Shown: positions 25,324 through 34,378 of the stretch, one piece after another
Numbering within the stretch: position 1 is the first letter of the stretch
Layout: each line of letters begins with the position of its first letter
Assembly (NCBI GenBank): GCA_003482905.1
Contig: DMXM01000042.1
Coordinates: 11,821 to 75,820, forward strand
Direction of reading: 5' to 3'
Length of the DNA stretch: 64,000 bases
Origin: Elusimicrobiota bacterium
GTDB lineage: Bacteria > Elusimicrobiota > Elusimicrobia > Elusimicrobiales > UBA9959
Position numbers and translations under genes: made by a program
The notes under the pieces: generated by a model
The model's input: the letters and a program-made list of their open reading frames with translations, nothing else
Databases searched by the model: none
Told to the model about the DNA's origin: nothing

Positions 25324-26430
25324 ATGCTTTCAAATCTGGCGAAAATGATGTTCCCGCCCAAAGAGGTGCTGGGGATCGACATCGGGAATTGCGCCGTCAA
25401 GATAGTTTTTTTTGCCGAAGAGAAAAAAGTGCTGAGACTCAAGGACTGGGGCTACATCCCGCTGGCCATAAAAGCGGATACCCCGCCCGAAGAGAAAAAG
25501 GCGATAATCTCCCAGGAAATTAAGAGCTATCTCAGGAAGAAGGGCATTCAGGCCCGCTACGCCGCCGCCTCCATTTCCGGCAACGCCGTGATAGTGCGCT
25601 ACGTCAAACTCCCCAAACTTTCAAAAAAAGAGCTGGCCCTGACCATAAACGTGGAAGCCGAGCCTTTTATTCCCTTCGACATCAAAGACGTGAATCTGAC
25701 CTACTATATACTCAACGAAACCTCCGATAGCGGCGAGCCCAAAATGGATACGGTCCTGGTGGCCGCCAAGAGGGAGGCCGTGCAGGACAAAATAGACATA
25801 ATTTCCGGGGCCGGACTCGACCCGCTTATCATAGACGTGGATTCTTTCGCGCTGGAAACCCTTTACGGCGCGCTGGCGCCCGGGGAGGCCAGTTCGGTGC
25901 TTCTTCTCAACATCGGGCAGAAGGTCACCAACCTTTCCATCGTGTCGCAGGGCGTCACCCGCGTGGTCAGGGACATCTTCATCGCCGGCGCCACCTTTGA
26001 CAAGGCCATCTCCAAGATCCTCAAGACCGACGCCGCCGCCGCGGAAGCGGCCAAGCGCGTCAAGTCCGTGATCGTGTCCGACGAGGACAAGGCCGCGGCC
26101 ATCGAGGCTTTCGACCGGGACGGCATAGCCGTTTCAAAAGCCGCCGCCGGAGTACTGAGGGACCTGTATACGGAGGTTTCCCGCTCCATAGACTTCTACC
26201 TCTCCCAGGGCGTGGACCATTCCATCTCGAAAATAATACTTTCCGGCGGTATGGCCAACCTCGGGAATATCTCAAAATTCCTGGCCGCGGAATTTAAGGT
26301 GCCGGTGGAAATAATGAACCCGCTTGCGTTCCTGACCGAGACCCCCAAGAACATACCGGCGGACGTGCTGCCCTCGCTGGCGGTAGCGTCCGGCCTGGCC
26401 CTGCGCAAGCTGAAGGACTGGGAAGAATGA
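25324..26430 (+). CDS. pilM: Type IV pilus assembly protein PilM
   Basis: This 368-residue cytoplasmic actin/FtsA-like ATPase-fold protein links the pilus motor to the inner-membrane PilN/PilO platform. The phosphate-1 motif is VLGIDIGNCAVKIV (about 16-29), followed by AAASISGNAVIVRYVKLP, the LLNIGQKVTNLSI phosphate-2 region and IILSGGMANLGN (adenosine motif). The ATG at 25324 has GGAGGG 13 nt upstream, rather far. A second ATG pair at 25345-25348 has none, so the longer form is kept. First gene of a complete pilMNOPQ set, overlapping pilN by 4 nt. Confidence 0.95.
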   Translation: MLSNLAKMMFPPKEVLGIDIGNCAVKIVFFAEEKKVLRLKDWGYIPLAIKADTPPEEKKAIISQEIKSYLRKKGIQARYAAASISGNAVIVRYVKLPKLSKKELALTINVEAEPFIPFDIKDVNLTYYILNETSDSGEPKMDTVLVAAKREAVQDKIDIISGAGLDPLIIDVDSFALETLYGALAPGEASSVLLLNIGQKVTNLSIVSQGVTRVVRDIFIAGATFDKAISKILKTDAAAAEAAKRVKSVIVSDEDKAAAIEAFDRDGIAVSKAAAGVLRDLYTEVSRSIDFYLSQGVDHSISKIILSGGMANLGNISKFLAAEFKVPVEIMNPLAFLTETPKNIPADVLPSLAVASGLALRKLKDWEE

Positions 26431-26978
26431 TCAGGATCAACCTCATTCCCCCCGAATACATCGAACGGATAAACCGCAAGGCCGTCATTGCCAAGGCCGT
26501 GCTCGCCGGCGTGGTGGTGGTGGTCAGCCTGGTGGTGGCGTCGCTTTGGCACATAACCCGCGCCAAGGCCATTGGCTCAACCCTGGCCCAGCGCGAGATA
26601 GAATTGAAGACGCTGCAGAAAGACGTGGACCAGGTGAAAGCCATTGAGGCGCAGATAGACGAGGTGCAGCGCTACCTGAATTCCATCGCCAGGATAAATA
26701 AGGGGCGCTTCACCTACACGCATTTCCTGCAGGACCTCACCAGCGACCTGCCTTCAACTATCTGGTTCACGGGGGTGAACACGTCGGTCAGCGGCGATCT
26801 GCTCAAAGTGGACCTGGCGGTGAACTCAAATTCCGCCTATGATCTGGCCTATTGGATAAATTCCCTGGAGACGTCCGGGCAGTACTCCGACGTGGGGGTC
26901 GGCGGCATCTCCATTTCCGACACGCCGGAGGGGAGGCGCTTCACCGCGCCGATCAACCTCAAGTACACCTACAGGTAG
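26427..26978 (+). CDS. pilN: Type IV pilus assembly protein PilN
   Basis: This 183-residue inner-membrane protein starts with the PilN signature MIRINLIPPEYIER, the part that inserts into PilM. A single membrane helix covers about 22-42 (AVLAGVVVVVSLVVASLW), then a periplasmic coiled coil and a ferredoxin-like domain (about 95-183) that pairs with PilO. The start overlaps the pilM stop (ATGA), and pilO begins 4 nt after it ends. Confidence 0.94.
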   Translation: MIRINLIPPEYIERINRKAVIAKAVLAGVVVVVSLVVASLWHITRAKAIGSTLAQREIELKTLQKDVDQVKAIEAQIDEVQRYLNSIARINKGRFTYTHFLQDLTSDLPSTIWFTGVNTSVSGDLLKVDLAVNSNSAYDLAYWINSLETSGQYSDVGVGGISISDTPEGRRFTAPINLKYTYR

Positions 26979-26982
26979 AACC

Positions 26983-27534
26983 ATGGATAAGATAAAACTG
27001 ACAAAGGAACAGCTGGGCCAGATCTTCGCGGGCCTGCTTTTCAGCGGCCTGTTCATTTACGGTTACCTGTTCTATTTCTGGCTGCCTACGGCCAAGAAGA
27101 TAGAGGAGAATACCAAAAAGGTAGCCTCCATCGAGGCAGATATCAACAAGGCTAAAATGCAGAAGGCCAAGTATAAAGATCTCGAGTCCAAACTGGCCAG
27201 CCTGCGCGAAGAGAAAGAGGCGGCCCAGAAGAAACTGCCCCGCGAGCGCAAACTGCCGGACCTGTTGCGCACCATAACGGCCCTGAGCCGCAAATACAAG
27301 GTGGATGTAAAGTCTATAACTCCCTCCGGCAGCGCGCCGGTGGAGTATTTCACCCGGGTGTCCTATGGCATAAGCCTGACCGGCAACTATCACGACGTGG
27401 GCCGGTTTCTCACGGCCCTGGGACTGGAGGAGAGGATAATGACGGCGGAGAATCTCAGCCTGTCCGCCACCGCCGGCCAGGAAACCTCCGTGAGCGCCCA
27501 ATTCACGCTGGTGGCTTATCAATATAATGGTTAA
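26983..27534 (+). CDS. pilO: Type IV pilus assembly protein PilO
   Basis: This 183-residue partner of PilN has the same plan: a short cytoplasmic start, a membrane helix at about 13-32 (GLLFSGLFIYGYLFYFW), a Lys/Glu-rich coiled coil at about 40-85 and a ferredoxin-like domain in which SYGISLTGNYHDVGRFLTAL is typical of PilO. It overlaps the next gene by 8 nt. Confidence 0.93.
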   Translation: MDKIKLTKEQLGQIFAGLLFSGLFIYGYLFYFWLPTAKKIEENTKKVASIEADINKAKMQKAKYKDLESKLASLREEKEAAQKKLPRERKLPDLLRTITALSRKYKVDVKSITPSGSAPVEYFTRVSYGISLTGNYHDVGRFLTALGLEERIMTAENLSLSATAGQETSVSAQFTLVAYQYNG

Positions 27535-27976
27535 AAACTCGTTATTTTCTATGCTCGTCCTGCTGGCGGCGGCAGCCGCGCCCGCCGGCGCCCAAGTCCA
27601 GGTTTCCTCTCCGGCGGTCACCGTGGACCAGGCCTACAGGCCGGTAAACCCGCGGGATCCGCTCGTGCCCGCGACCATCTTCGGCGACCAGAAGGGCGCC
27701 CCCGGCGCCGCGAGGGCCGCCGCCCCGGGCGTAGCGAAGGGCTCTTTTACCGTTTATGGGCTTACGCTGACCGGCGTACTTGAAGATTCGCGCGGACGCC
27801 AGGCGCTGCTGCGGGACCAGGCCACCGGGCTGCTTTACACCCTTAAGGCCGGCCGCCTGGTGGATCCGAATAAGAAAACAGTGCCGGGCATTTCCGGCGT
27901 AATAAAAGGCAAGCAGGTTATCCTCCTGACCGAAGACAAGAAGGTGCATCAGATCAACCTGCGCGAGAAGGAATGA
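27527..27976 (+). CDS. pilP: PilP-like pilus lipoprotein/periplasmic protein
   Basis: This 149-residue exported protein has a signal peptide at about 1-22 (LFSMLVLLAAAAAPAGA) with no lipobox cysteine, so unlike many PilP proteins it appears not to be a lipoprotein. A flexible N-terminal stretch contains NPRDPLVPA, and a small beta-sandwich (about 68-149) contains YGLTLTGVLEDSRGRQALL. Position between pilO and the secretin gene matches PilP, which joins PilNO to PilQ. Sequence similarity is modest, so the name rests partly on context. Confidence 0.8.
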   Translation: MVKNSLFSMLVLLAAAAAPAGAQVQVSSPAVTVDQAYRPVNPRDPLVPATIFGDQKGAPGAARAAAPGVAKGSFTVYGLTLTGVLEDSRGRQALLRDQATGLLYTLKAGRLVDPNKKTVPGISGVIKGKQVILLTEDKKVHQINLREKE

Positions 27977-28057
27977 ATTTTTACGGGAGCGGCGGCGCGT
28001 AATCAGCGCGCGGCGGCCAACGTCGCGTCGCGCGTAATGCGTTAGGAGAGACCAAAA

Positions 28058-29815
28058 ATGAAAAAAATAATAACTTTGGCCGTTACGGCCGTTTTCTTCG
28101 CCCAAAACACCCCGGTCCTTTACGCCGCGGAAATGGCTACGGTCCGCTCGGTGCGGGTTTCGGCCGACAGCGTTTATATCGCCACCGACCGTCCGGTGCA
28201 ATATAAGGCGTTCACTATGGAGAACCCTTCCAAGCTTGTGCTGGAGCTTATGGATTCAAGGATGAAAACGCTCCAGGAGATCCCCGTCAACGGCCAGGTC
28301 CTGCGCGGAGTGCGCACCGGCCAGTTCAAGAGCGGTCCGGCCAGCGTCTCCCGCGTGGTAATGGACCTGACGCAGAAGACCGCCTATGAAATAACCCGCA
28401 AGGGAACCGAACTTATCGTCATGCTCGGCGCCCGCCCCGTCACGCGGCCGGCGGTGAAGGACGCCCCCGCGGCGCCGCCCGCCGGGGTAACCGTTATCCC
28501 CCCGGCCTCCGGGCAGGCGCAGGATAAGCCCATGGAAATGACGCTTGAGGCATCCCCGGTTAAACCGGCGGACCTCGTACGCGAAACCGTCCAGCCGGTA
28601 TCCGGAAGCAAAACCTACGCCCCCTCCCAGGCGCGCGGCATAATGGACAACCTCTCGCGCGAACCGATAACTTTAGACTACAACGAAGCCGACGTCCGTG
28701 AGGTCCTGAGTATGCTGGCCGCCAAGGCCGGCATCAATATCATTTACAGCGACGACGTGAGCGGCACTATCACGATAAGCCTGTCCAAGGTGCCCTTTGA
28801 CGAGGCGTTTAGGACCATCCTTAACGTGAAGGCCCTCGCCGCGCAGCAGGCCGGGGACAATATCCTGCGTATCGCCTCCCCCGCCAGTTTCCTGGCGGAG
28901 CAGAAAAAAGCCATGCAGCAGACGCGCGTGTTCTTTCTCAGCTACTCTAAAGCGGCGGAGGTGAAGGCGCAGGTGGACGCGGTGGCCAATGCGGAAGGCC
29001 GTACTAAAGCCAGCTGCAACGCCGACGACAATAACAACGCCCTCATCGTGACGGATTCTCCGATGGGAATAGAGGTCACTTCCCGGCTTATAAAGAACCT
29101 GGACCGCCGGCCCCGGCAGGTGGTCATAGAAGCCAAGTTCGTGGAAATGTCCCTCCAGGACGACTACCACCTGGGCATCCAGTGGTTCGCCAACAGCGTT
29201 AAAAATAACGGCGTCTATTCCCAGGCCTCGATACCCATACCGTTCGCCGAAACCATCTACGGCGCTTTCACTATGGGTAGGATGAACGCAAATTCTAATC
29301 TCGAAGCGACCATCATGGCAGCGGCCCAGAAAGGCAAGGCCAAGGTTCTTTCCGATCCCAAGATAACGACGCTGAACAACAAAGAAGCCAATATAGACAT
29401 CACGCAGCAAACCCCGTACACAACCGAGGAATGGTCCGCCACCACCCCGCCCGTCAGGACCATTAAGTCGGTTTATGTGACCACCGGCATCATGCTTAAG
29501 GTCACCCCCGTTATCAATTCCGACGGCAGGATACTCATGAAGGTAAAGCCCTCCGTGAGCCAGGTGGCCAAGGCCACCATCCTTGGCGGGGCGCCGGGCA
29601 TAGACACGAGGCAGGCCGACACAAACGTTATAGTGCGCAACGGCGAAACTATAGTGATAGGCGGCCTGATAACGGATACGCAATCCAACACCGTCTATAA
29701 AGTGCCGCTGCTGGGGGATATCCCTCTCATCGGCTGGCTGTTCAGGAAGAAGAGCGTGCTAAGAAGCAGGATGGAGCTTCTTATATTCGTAACGCCCAGG
29801 ATAATGGAAGAATAG
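28058..29815 (+). CDS. pilQ: Type IV pilus secretin PilQ
   Basis: This 585-residue outer-membrane secretin is the pilus exit pore. The signal peptide ends near residue 24. One AMIN domain (about 27-125, peptidoglycan-binding type), a Pro/Ala linker, an STN/N0 domain (about 205-280, ITLDYNEADVREVLSMLA), an N1 domain and the secretin barrel (about 360-585) follow in order. The barrel ends with the diagnostic VPLLGDIPLIGWLFR and LLIFVTPRIM. Only one AMIN and one N1 are present, so it is shorter than proteobacterial PilQ. AGGAG lies upstream of ATG, and an 81-nt gap separates it from pilP. Confidence 0.95.
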   Translation: MKKIITLAVTAVFFAQNTPVLYAAEMATVRSVRVSADSVYIATDRPVQYKAFTMENPSKLVLELMDSRMKTLQEIPVNGQVLRGVRTGQFKSGPASVSRVVMDLTQKTAYEITRKGTELIVMLGARPVTRPAVKDAPAAPPAGVTVIPPASGQAQDKPMEMTLEASPVKPADLVRETVQPVSGSKTYAPSQARGIMDNLSREPITLDYNEADVREVLSMLAAKAGINIIYSDDVSGTITISLSKVPFDEAFRTILNVKALAAQQAGDNILRIASPASFLAEQKKAMQQTRVFFLSYSKAAEVKAQVDAVANAEGRTKASCNADDNNNALIVTDSPMGIEVTSRLIKNLDRRPRQVVIEAKFVEMSLQDDYHLGIQWFANSVKNNGVYSQASIPIPFAETIYGAFTMGRMNANSNLEATIMAAAQKGKAKVLSDPKITTLNNKEANIDITQQTPYTTEEWSATTPPVRTIKSVYVTTGIMLKVTPVINSDGRILMKVKPSVSQVAKATILGGAPGIDTRQADTNVIVRNGETIVIGGLITDTQSNTVYKVPLLGDIPLIGWLFRKKSVLRSRMELLIFVTPRIMEE

Positions 29816-29849
29816 GACGCGGCAGTCTGAATTTAATTAAGCGCGCTTG

Positions 29850-29887
29850 TCCGCCCGCCGGGTACCGACCCGCGGGCGGATCTCTTT
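29850..29887 (+). terminator. Terminator behind pilQ
   Basis: TCCGCCCGC (29850-29858) pairs with GCGGGCGGA (29872-29880). An inner GGGT/ACCC pair extends the stem past a single bulge. The tail TCTCTTT is a modest U-tract. It lies between the convergent pilQ and PorV-like genes. Confidence 0.65.
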
Positions 29888-29900
29888 GTCGGACGGGCTC

Positions 29901-30929
29901 CTAGGGGGCTTTCCAGCCCGGCGGGGCCTTTTCGGAATGAATAAGGATGAAATCTCCGGACTGCGCCCCCGGCCTGTTCACAAAGGGCTTGGTTCTGTCC
30001 ACGGGTTTAGGCGCCACGCCCGCGCCTGATCTGGAGAAAAAATAGGAAATGGAGAAATGGTGGGTTATGCCAAGGTTTCCGTAGGGGACGAAGGCGTAGT
30101 CCAGCGCCCAGGACCTTTCCCTGACGCCGCCGCCCAGCGTGAAATTATATCCCTGCGTTCTCAACCGGGTGCTATAGCCTGCCCTGAACATGATGGGCGC
30201 GGCGGCCGGGTTTTGCGGTAAAATATATTCCGCGCCGCCGGAGAGCCAGGCGCCGTCACGCGAACTGTTCACGTCCAGCGCCAGGGTAACCGCGTTCAGC
30301 GCCGCCTGCGCGCCTATTTTGAGGGTTTGGGGCAGATCCTCCGAGCGGCCGTTAAATTTGATTCCGCCGCCGCTATTTTTCAGGGCGGCGCCCAGGGTTA
30401 TGCGGGAAAAACGCGCGATCATTCCCGCGTCCGCCGCGTAAGCCGAGGCCCTGCCGCCCAGTTTCATGGAAAGATTTTTGGCGGCGACGCCGAACGCCAG
30501 GGTCTTGCCTGCCTTAAAGCCCCAGGCCGCCGAGACCACCCTGTCCGAGGGATTTAAATCCCCGTCCACCGAACCGGTCTTGTCCAGGGAATCCATGGAA
30601 CCGTAATCGAGGTACTGCCAGCCGGCCGCGAAAACACCCAGGCCCGCCGGGCAGGCCGCCGAGACCGCGCTATAGGCCACTTCCTCGAACCATCTGCTGT
30701 GGCCGGTGAAAACCGAGCACCGGTCTACAAAGCCGAGGCCGGCCGGATTCCAGAACAAGGCCGAGGAGTCGCCGCTATAGGCCGCCCCCGTATCTCCGAG
30801 AGCGGCGTAGCGGGCCCCGGCGCCGAGCTTCAGTATCTGCCCGGCCGCATTACCCGCCGACGCCGCGGAGGCGTGCGCCGGCGGAACTAACAGCCCGGCG
30901 GCCAGGAAAAGAATAGTCGTTGTTTTCAT
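29901..30929 (-). CDS. PorV/PorQ-family (UPF0164) outer-membrane barrel
   Basis: This 342-residue exported protein has a signal peptide at 1-21 (FLAAGLLVPPAHASA). The motif GARYAALGDTGAAYSGDSSALFWNPAGLGF (about 37-66, core ALGDTG and WNPAGL) is diagnostic of the PorV/PorQ, FadL-like barrel family. Alternating beta strands run to about residue 300. In Bacteroidetes PorV is the outer-membrane shuttle that carries type IX cargo from the translocon to the attachment complex. Here the gene overlaps by 4 bp a protease gene whose product ends in a FlgD/type-A sorting-like domain, so the two are translationally coupled. The link to export is inferred from this pairing. Confidence 0.85.
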   Translation of the reverse strand: MKTTTILFLAAGLLVPPAHASAASAGNAAGQILKLGAGARYAALGDTGAAYSGDSSALFWNPAGLGFVDRCSVFTGHSRWFEEVAYSAVSAACPAGLGVFAAGWQYLDYGSMDSLDKTGSVDGDLNPSDRVVSAAWGFKAGKTLAFGVAAKNLSMKLGGRASAYAADAGMIARFSRITLGAALKNSGGGIKFNGRSEDLPQTLKIGAQAALNAVTLALDVNSSRDGAWLSGGAEYILPQNPAAAPIMFRAGYSTRLRTQGYNFTLGGGVRERSWALDYAFVPYGNLGITHHFSISYFFSRSGAGVAPKPVDRTKPFVNRPGAQSGDFILIHSEKAPPGWKAP

Positions 30930-32803
30930 CTTTCTATCACTATCTTTAAAGTCTGCGCGGCGGAACTGGAGGCGTCCTTTATGTGCGCGAAATAAACCCC
31001 GCTGGCCGCGTTTTTGCCTGCGGAGTTCTTCCCGTCCCAGATCTTCTTGTTCAGGTCCGTGGGGGTGACTTTCAGCTCCCGCACCAATTCCCCTAAAAGG
31101 GTGTAGATCCTTATGGTAGCGTTGGCCGGCGCCGCCGAGAAAGTGATTCCGGCCGCGTCATGGGTTCCGCCCGAGCCCGGCGTCCAGGGCCTGGGATAGG
31201 CGAGCATGGACAGCGAAGGCGGGGCGGTATCGTTCAGGCTGAAGGTCATGGGGTTACTGCTCGCGGAAATACTCCACAATAACAGGTCAAGGTCCAGGGA
31301 ATGATAGCTTTTGCTGTTCGGGGTCGTGGAGTCGCCGAAACTGGTGTTATTGCCCAGGCGGAAGTAATCGGCGTCATCGCCGGAATTCGCGTTCAGTTCC
31401 AGGTCCTGCAGTCCGTCGGCCTGCTTAAGCCCCACCAGGTAATGTGTCTGGTCGTTGTTGTCGGCTACGGATTCGTCGACGTGCCAGATCAGCATGCCGC
31501 GCAGCGGCCCGGGGAGGCCGGCGTCAAAACCGTAGCCCTGCCTGTTTTCAGCCAGAAAATATTCGGCGGAGGAAAAAGCCCCGCTCTGAAAAAGATATAA
31601 AGCGTTGGCGTTGGTCTCTATCTGGGCCAGGGAATAAGCGCCGGCCGCCGACAGCCGGGTGGCGGTGGCCCAGCCCAGCTCCTTCTTGCACCAGGCGCTC
31701 GGATGGGAGGGGGAGGTGCCGTTGTTGCCGTTCCAGGAGCCTTCCGCCATCAGGCAGAATTTCCCGGCGCCGGCACTGTCCCCGCCGTAGTCGTAAAGGT
31801 CCGGCAGGCCGAGGAAATGGCCGTTTTCGTGGCAGATAACGCCTACGCGCGCGATGCCGGTTGAGGACGTCACCGAATCCCAGCCCCGCACTTCGGGCTC
31901 GGTATGGTACATCTGCATGGCCACGCCGTTCTTGGTCACGGGCGCGGCGAGCGACCATTGATGGGACCAGATATAGTCCGGATTGTTGCCCGCCGACTCT
32001 TCGCCCAGGCCGGAGTGGATGATAGTGAGCCCGTCCACCAGCCCGTCGCCGTTGCCGTCGGCGGCGCTGAAATTGAAGCCGGTCGCGGCCAGCGCGTTTA
32101 TGGCGTCCGAGATCATTTGCTGCGGGTGGGAATCCTGCCCGGCCAGGTCGTTGCCCCCGTAATAAGCGAAGGGCTGCGGAAGGGCCACCCACTCGGTCAC
32201 CGTGGACTGGACTATAAGGCCGTTATATGAAACCTGGAGGTAATAATCTTTTACCGAGCCGGTAGCTCCGTCCACCGTGTAGCCGATATCGTTAAAAAGG
32301 CCGTCGAACTGGGCCCGGCTGTAGGTGGTGGTCTGGTCGGAGAACCTGGCCAGGATGACCAGGTTCTTCATGGTGCCGCTGAGTATGGGCGCCTTGGCCC
32401 GCCGCGCGGGCGCCCGGCGGCCGGCGGCCGCCGCGCGGTAAACGGGGTTTGTGTTCTTCAAATGTCTGCCGACGCCCATTTTTTCCGGATCGATCGAGCC
32501 GACTTTGTGGCTGCCGGCCTTCAGCGAGCCGTCGGCGTCGCGTTCAGCGTAAAACCAATCCCCGGCGGGAGCGGTTTTAAGAATGGTGTAGCCTTTGTCG
32601 TCCTCGTTCCACTTGGAATATTCGTCTCCCCTCAGAAAGATCCGTATGCCGGAGCCGTCCGATTGCCTGACTTCGGCCCCGGCGGGGTTGGCCGGGACGG
32701 CCCGGGAGACGCCGGGAAGGAGCAGGCCCGGCAAAAGCAGGAATACGACGGGCGCCAAACCCTTTATAAAGTCGGTTCTAACAGATGTCGTTGATTTTTT
32801 CAC
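30926..32803 (-). CDS. Secreted M6-family (immune inhibitor A-like) metalloprotease with C-terminal FlgD-like domain
   Basis: A 625-residue zinc protease. The signal peptide runs to about residue 35 (VVFLLLPGLLLPGVSRA), followed by a propeptide to about 140 and the catalytic domain with HENGHFLGLPDLYD (about 325-338), the M6 zinc motif, and a Met-turn-like CLMAEGSWNG. A DGNGDGLVDG loop (about 249) is a calcium-type site. The last 85 or so residues form an immunoglobulin-like FlgD/type-A sorting domain (YPRPWTPG ... RIYTLLGELVREL ... WDGKNSAGKNAASGVYF). The GTG at 32803 with Shine-Dalgarno GAGGG is preferred over the ATG at 32845, which would put 14 polar residues ahead of the signal. Stop overlaps the PorV-like gene start. 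Confidence 0.92.
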   Translation of the reverse strand: MKKSTTSVRTDFIKGLAPVVFLLLPGLLLPGVSRAVPANPAGAEVRQSDGSGIRIFLRGDEYSKWNEDDKGYTILKTAPAGDWFYAERDADGSLKAGSHKVGSIDPEKMGVGRHLKNTNPVYRAAAAGRRAPARRAKAPILSGTMKNLVILARFSDQTTTYSRAQFDGLFNDIGYTVDGATGSVKDYYLQVSYNGLIVQSTVTEWVALPQPFAYYGGNDLAGQDSHPQQMISDAINALAATGFNFSAADGNGDGLVDGLTIIHSGLGEESAGNNPDYIWSHQWSLAAPVTKNGVAMQMYHTEPEVRGWDSVTSSTGIARVGVICHENGHFLGLPDLYDYGGDSAGAGKFCLMAEGSWNGNNGTSPSHPSAWCKKELGWATATRLSAAGAYSLAQIETNANALYLFQSGAFSSAEYFLAENRQGYGFDAGLPGPLRGMLIWHVDESVADNNDQTHYLVGLKQADGLQDLELNANSGDDADYFRLGNNTSFGDSTTPNSKSYHSLDLDLLLWSISASSNPMTFSLNDTAPPSLSMLAYPRPWTPGSGGTHDAAGITFSAAPANATIRIYTLLGELVRELKVTPTDLNKKIWDGKNSAGKNAASGVYFAHIKDASSSAAQTLKIVIER

Positions 32804-32935
32804 CGCCAGCCCTCTTTGCGCCCGTTGGCGGACACAAAAATCCATGTCCGCTTTTCCCGCTTATTTGTATATTATATATCATAGTTATAGCATAGCCCCA
32901 AAAGCAGATTTGATTTTTCGGACTTTTTACAGAGA

Positions 32936-34378
32936 ATGCTGGCCTATACCTTTTTCGCCGTACTGGCGCTGTCACCCCTGCTGCAGGCGGTCTTCGACCT
33001 GCCGCTGCAGCTGGCTTTTCAGCGGGCCGTCCTTTTCTCCTGCCTGGCCTGGCTGCTGCTGGGCTTAAAGGGGCGCGGCCTGCCCGCAAGCCTGGCCGAA
33101 AAAAGATTTTATCCCCTCTGGGGCGCCGCGGCTTTGACCCTGGCGGCGCTTATTTACAGCCCGTTGCGCGGCCATATCTTTAACGAGTGGGGGAACTATG
33201 CGGCGGGCCTGCTGATCTTCGTGTTCGCCTCTTTCCTTAATAGAGAAGAGCGCGCCCTGACGGACCGGGCGGTCATAGCCGGCGCCTGGCTGGTCTTCGG
33301 CTTTTCCCTCCTGCAGGCCTTCGTCCTGAAAAATTTCGCGGGCCACCCGCCGCTCACGAACCTTAACGCGCTGGCCCTGTACGCCGTGATGGTCATACCG
33401 CTGGCCCTCGGGCGGCGGCTGTGGGCGCTGGCCGGGGCGATGCTCATACTTATCGTCTGGACCCAGTCGCTGGGCGCGGCGCTGGCGGGGCTCGCCGCGG
33501 CCGGTTTTTACGCGGCGCACAGGCTTAAGGGCGGTGAACTTAAAGATAACGCCTGGCCCCTGGCGGCGCTGGCGGTTCTGGCCGTAGGCGTGCTTTACCT
33601 CCTGCAGGCCGACTCGGTGGCGGGGCGCCTGGCCTGGTGGAAAAGCGCCTGGGAGATGTTCCTGGCCCGGCCGCTGTCAGGTTTCGGATACGCGTCGTTC
33701 ACCTGGGTCCAGGCCGCTTTCCAGGGCGAAGGGACCTTCAGGGAACACGCCATCTACGCGCACAACTATTACATCGAGTTCCTCGCCGAGAACGGCCTGC
33801 CGGCGGCTATCCTCTGGTTCTGGCTGCTGCTGCGCGCCGTCCGGGCTAAAACCGGCCTTGTAAGGTACTCTGTAATAGCCGCCCTCACCCACTCACTGGT
33901 GGACTTCGGCCTTTCGGTGCCCGCTAATTTCTGGCTTTTCTGTTATCTGCTCAGCTCCGAGGCCTCCGCCAAAGAGGCCGTCAGGCCGGCCCGCCGCCTG
34001 GCGGCGCCGGGTTTTGTGCTGGCGGCGCTGCTGGCGGCGGCGCTGCTGAACCTGGACTACCGCAGCCTGGCTTTTGAAAAGGCGCGCGGCCGCGCGCTGA
34101 CCGCGGCGGTTCGCGGCGACGGCGCCGCTGCGGAGACGGAACTGCGGCCAGCCCTGGAGGGCAAACTTTTCAGAGCCCCCGCCCTTGAATTCCTGGGCCG
34201 GCTTAACCTGACGGCCCGCGACGCGGGCTTGAGTTCGGCGGTCTATTTCGAGATGGCTCTGATAGAGAACCGCTACAGCGCGGCCTCCTGGAGAGCGCTG
34301 AAGCGTATTTATTCGCTCCCGGGCCGCGAGGCGGCCGCCGCAGGTTTGGAGCGGCGCCGGGCGGAGGTGTTCAGGTGA
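32936..34378 (+). CDS. O-antigen ligase/polymerase-like membrane protein (1)
   Basis: This 480-residue polytopic protein has about 11 membrane helices up to residue 370. The Wzy/WaaL signature falls in the large periplasmic loop: RLAWWKSAWEMFLARPLSGFGYASF, then HNYYIEFLAENGLPAAILWF (His about 280). These enzymes join polysaccharide or O-antigen chains to lipid A core or polymerise repeat units. The C-terminal soluble tail (about 375-480) resembles helical repeats. The start lacks a good Shine-Dalgarno. The stop overlaps the GTG start of a second, related membrane protein. Confidence 0.85.
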   Translation: MLAYTFFAVLALSPLLQAVFDLPLQLAFQRAVLFSCLAWLLLGLKGRGLPASLAEKRFYPLWGAAALTLAALIYSPLRGHIFNEWGNYAAGLLIFVFASFLNREERALTDRAVIAGAWLVFGFSLLQAFVLKNFAGHPPLTNLNALALYAVMVIPLALGRRLWALAGAMLILIVWTQSLGAALAGLAAAGFYAAHRLKGGELKDNAWPLAALAVLAVGVLYLLQADSVAGRLAWWKSAWEMFLARPLSGFGYASFTWVQAAFQGEGTFREHAIYAHNYYIEFLAENGLPAAILWFWLLLRAVRAKTGLVRYSVIAALTHSLVDFGLSVPANFWLFCYLLSSEASAKEAVRPARRLAAPGFVLAALLAAALLNLDYRSLAFEKARGRALTAAVRGDGAAAETELRPALEGKLFRAPALEFLGRLNLTARDAGLSSAVYFEMALIENRYSAASWRALKRIYSLPGREAAAAGLERRRAEVFR

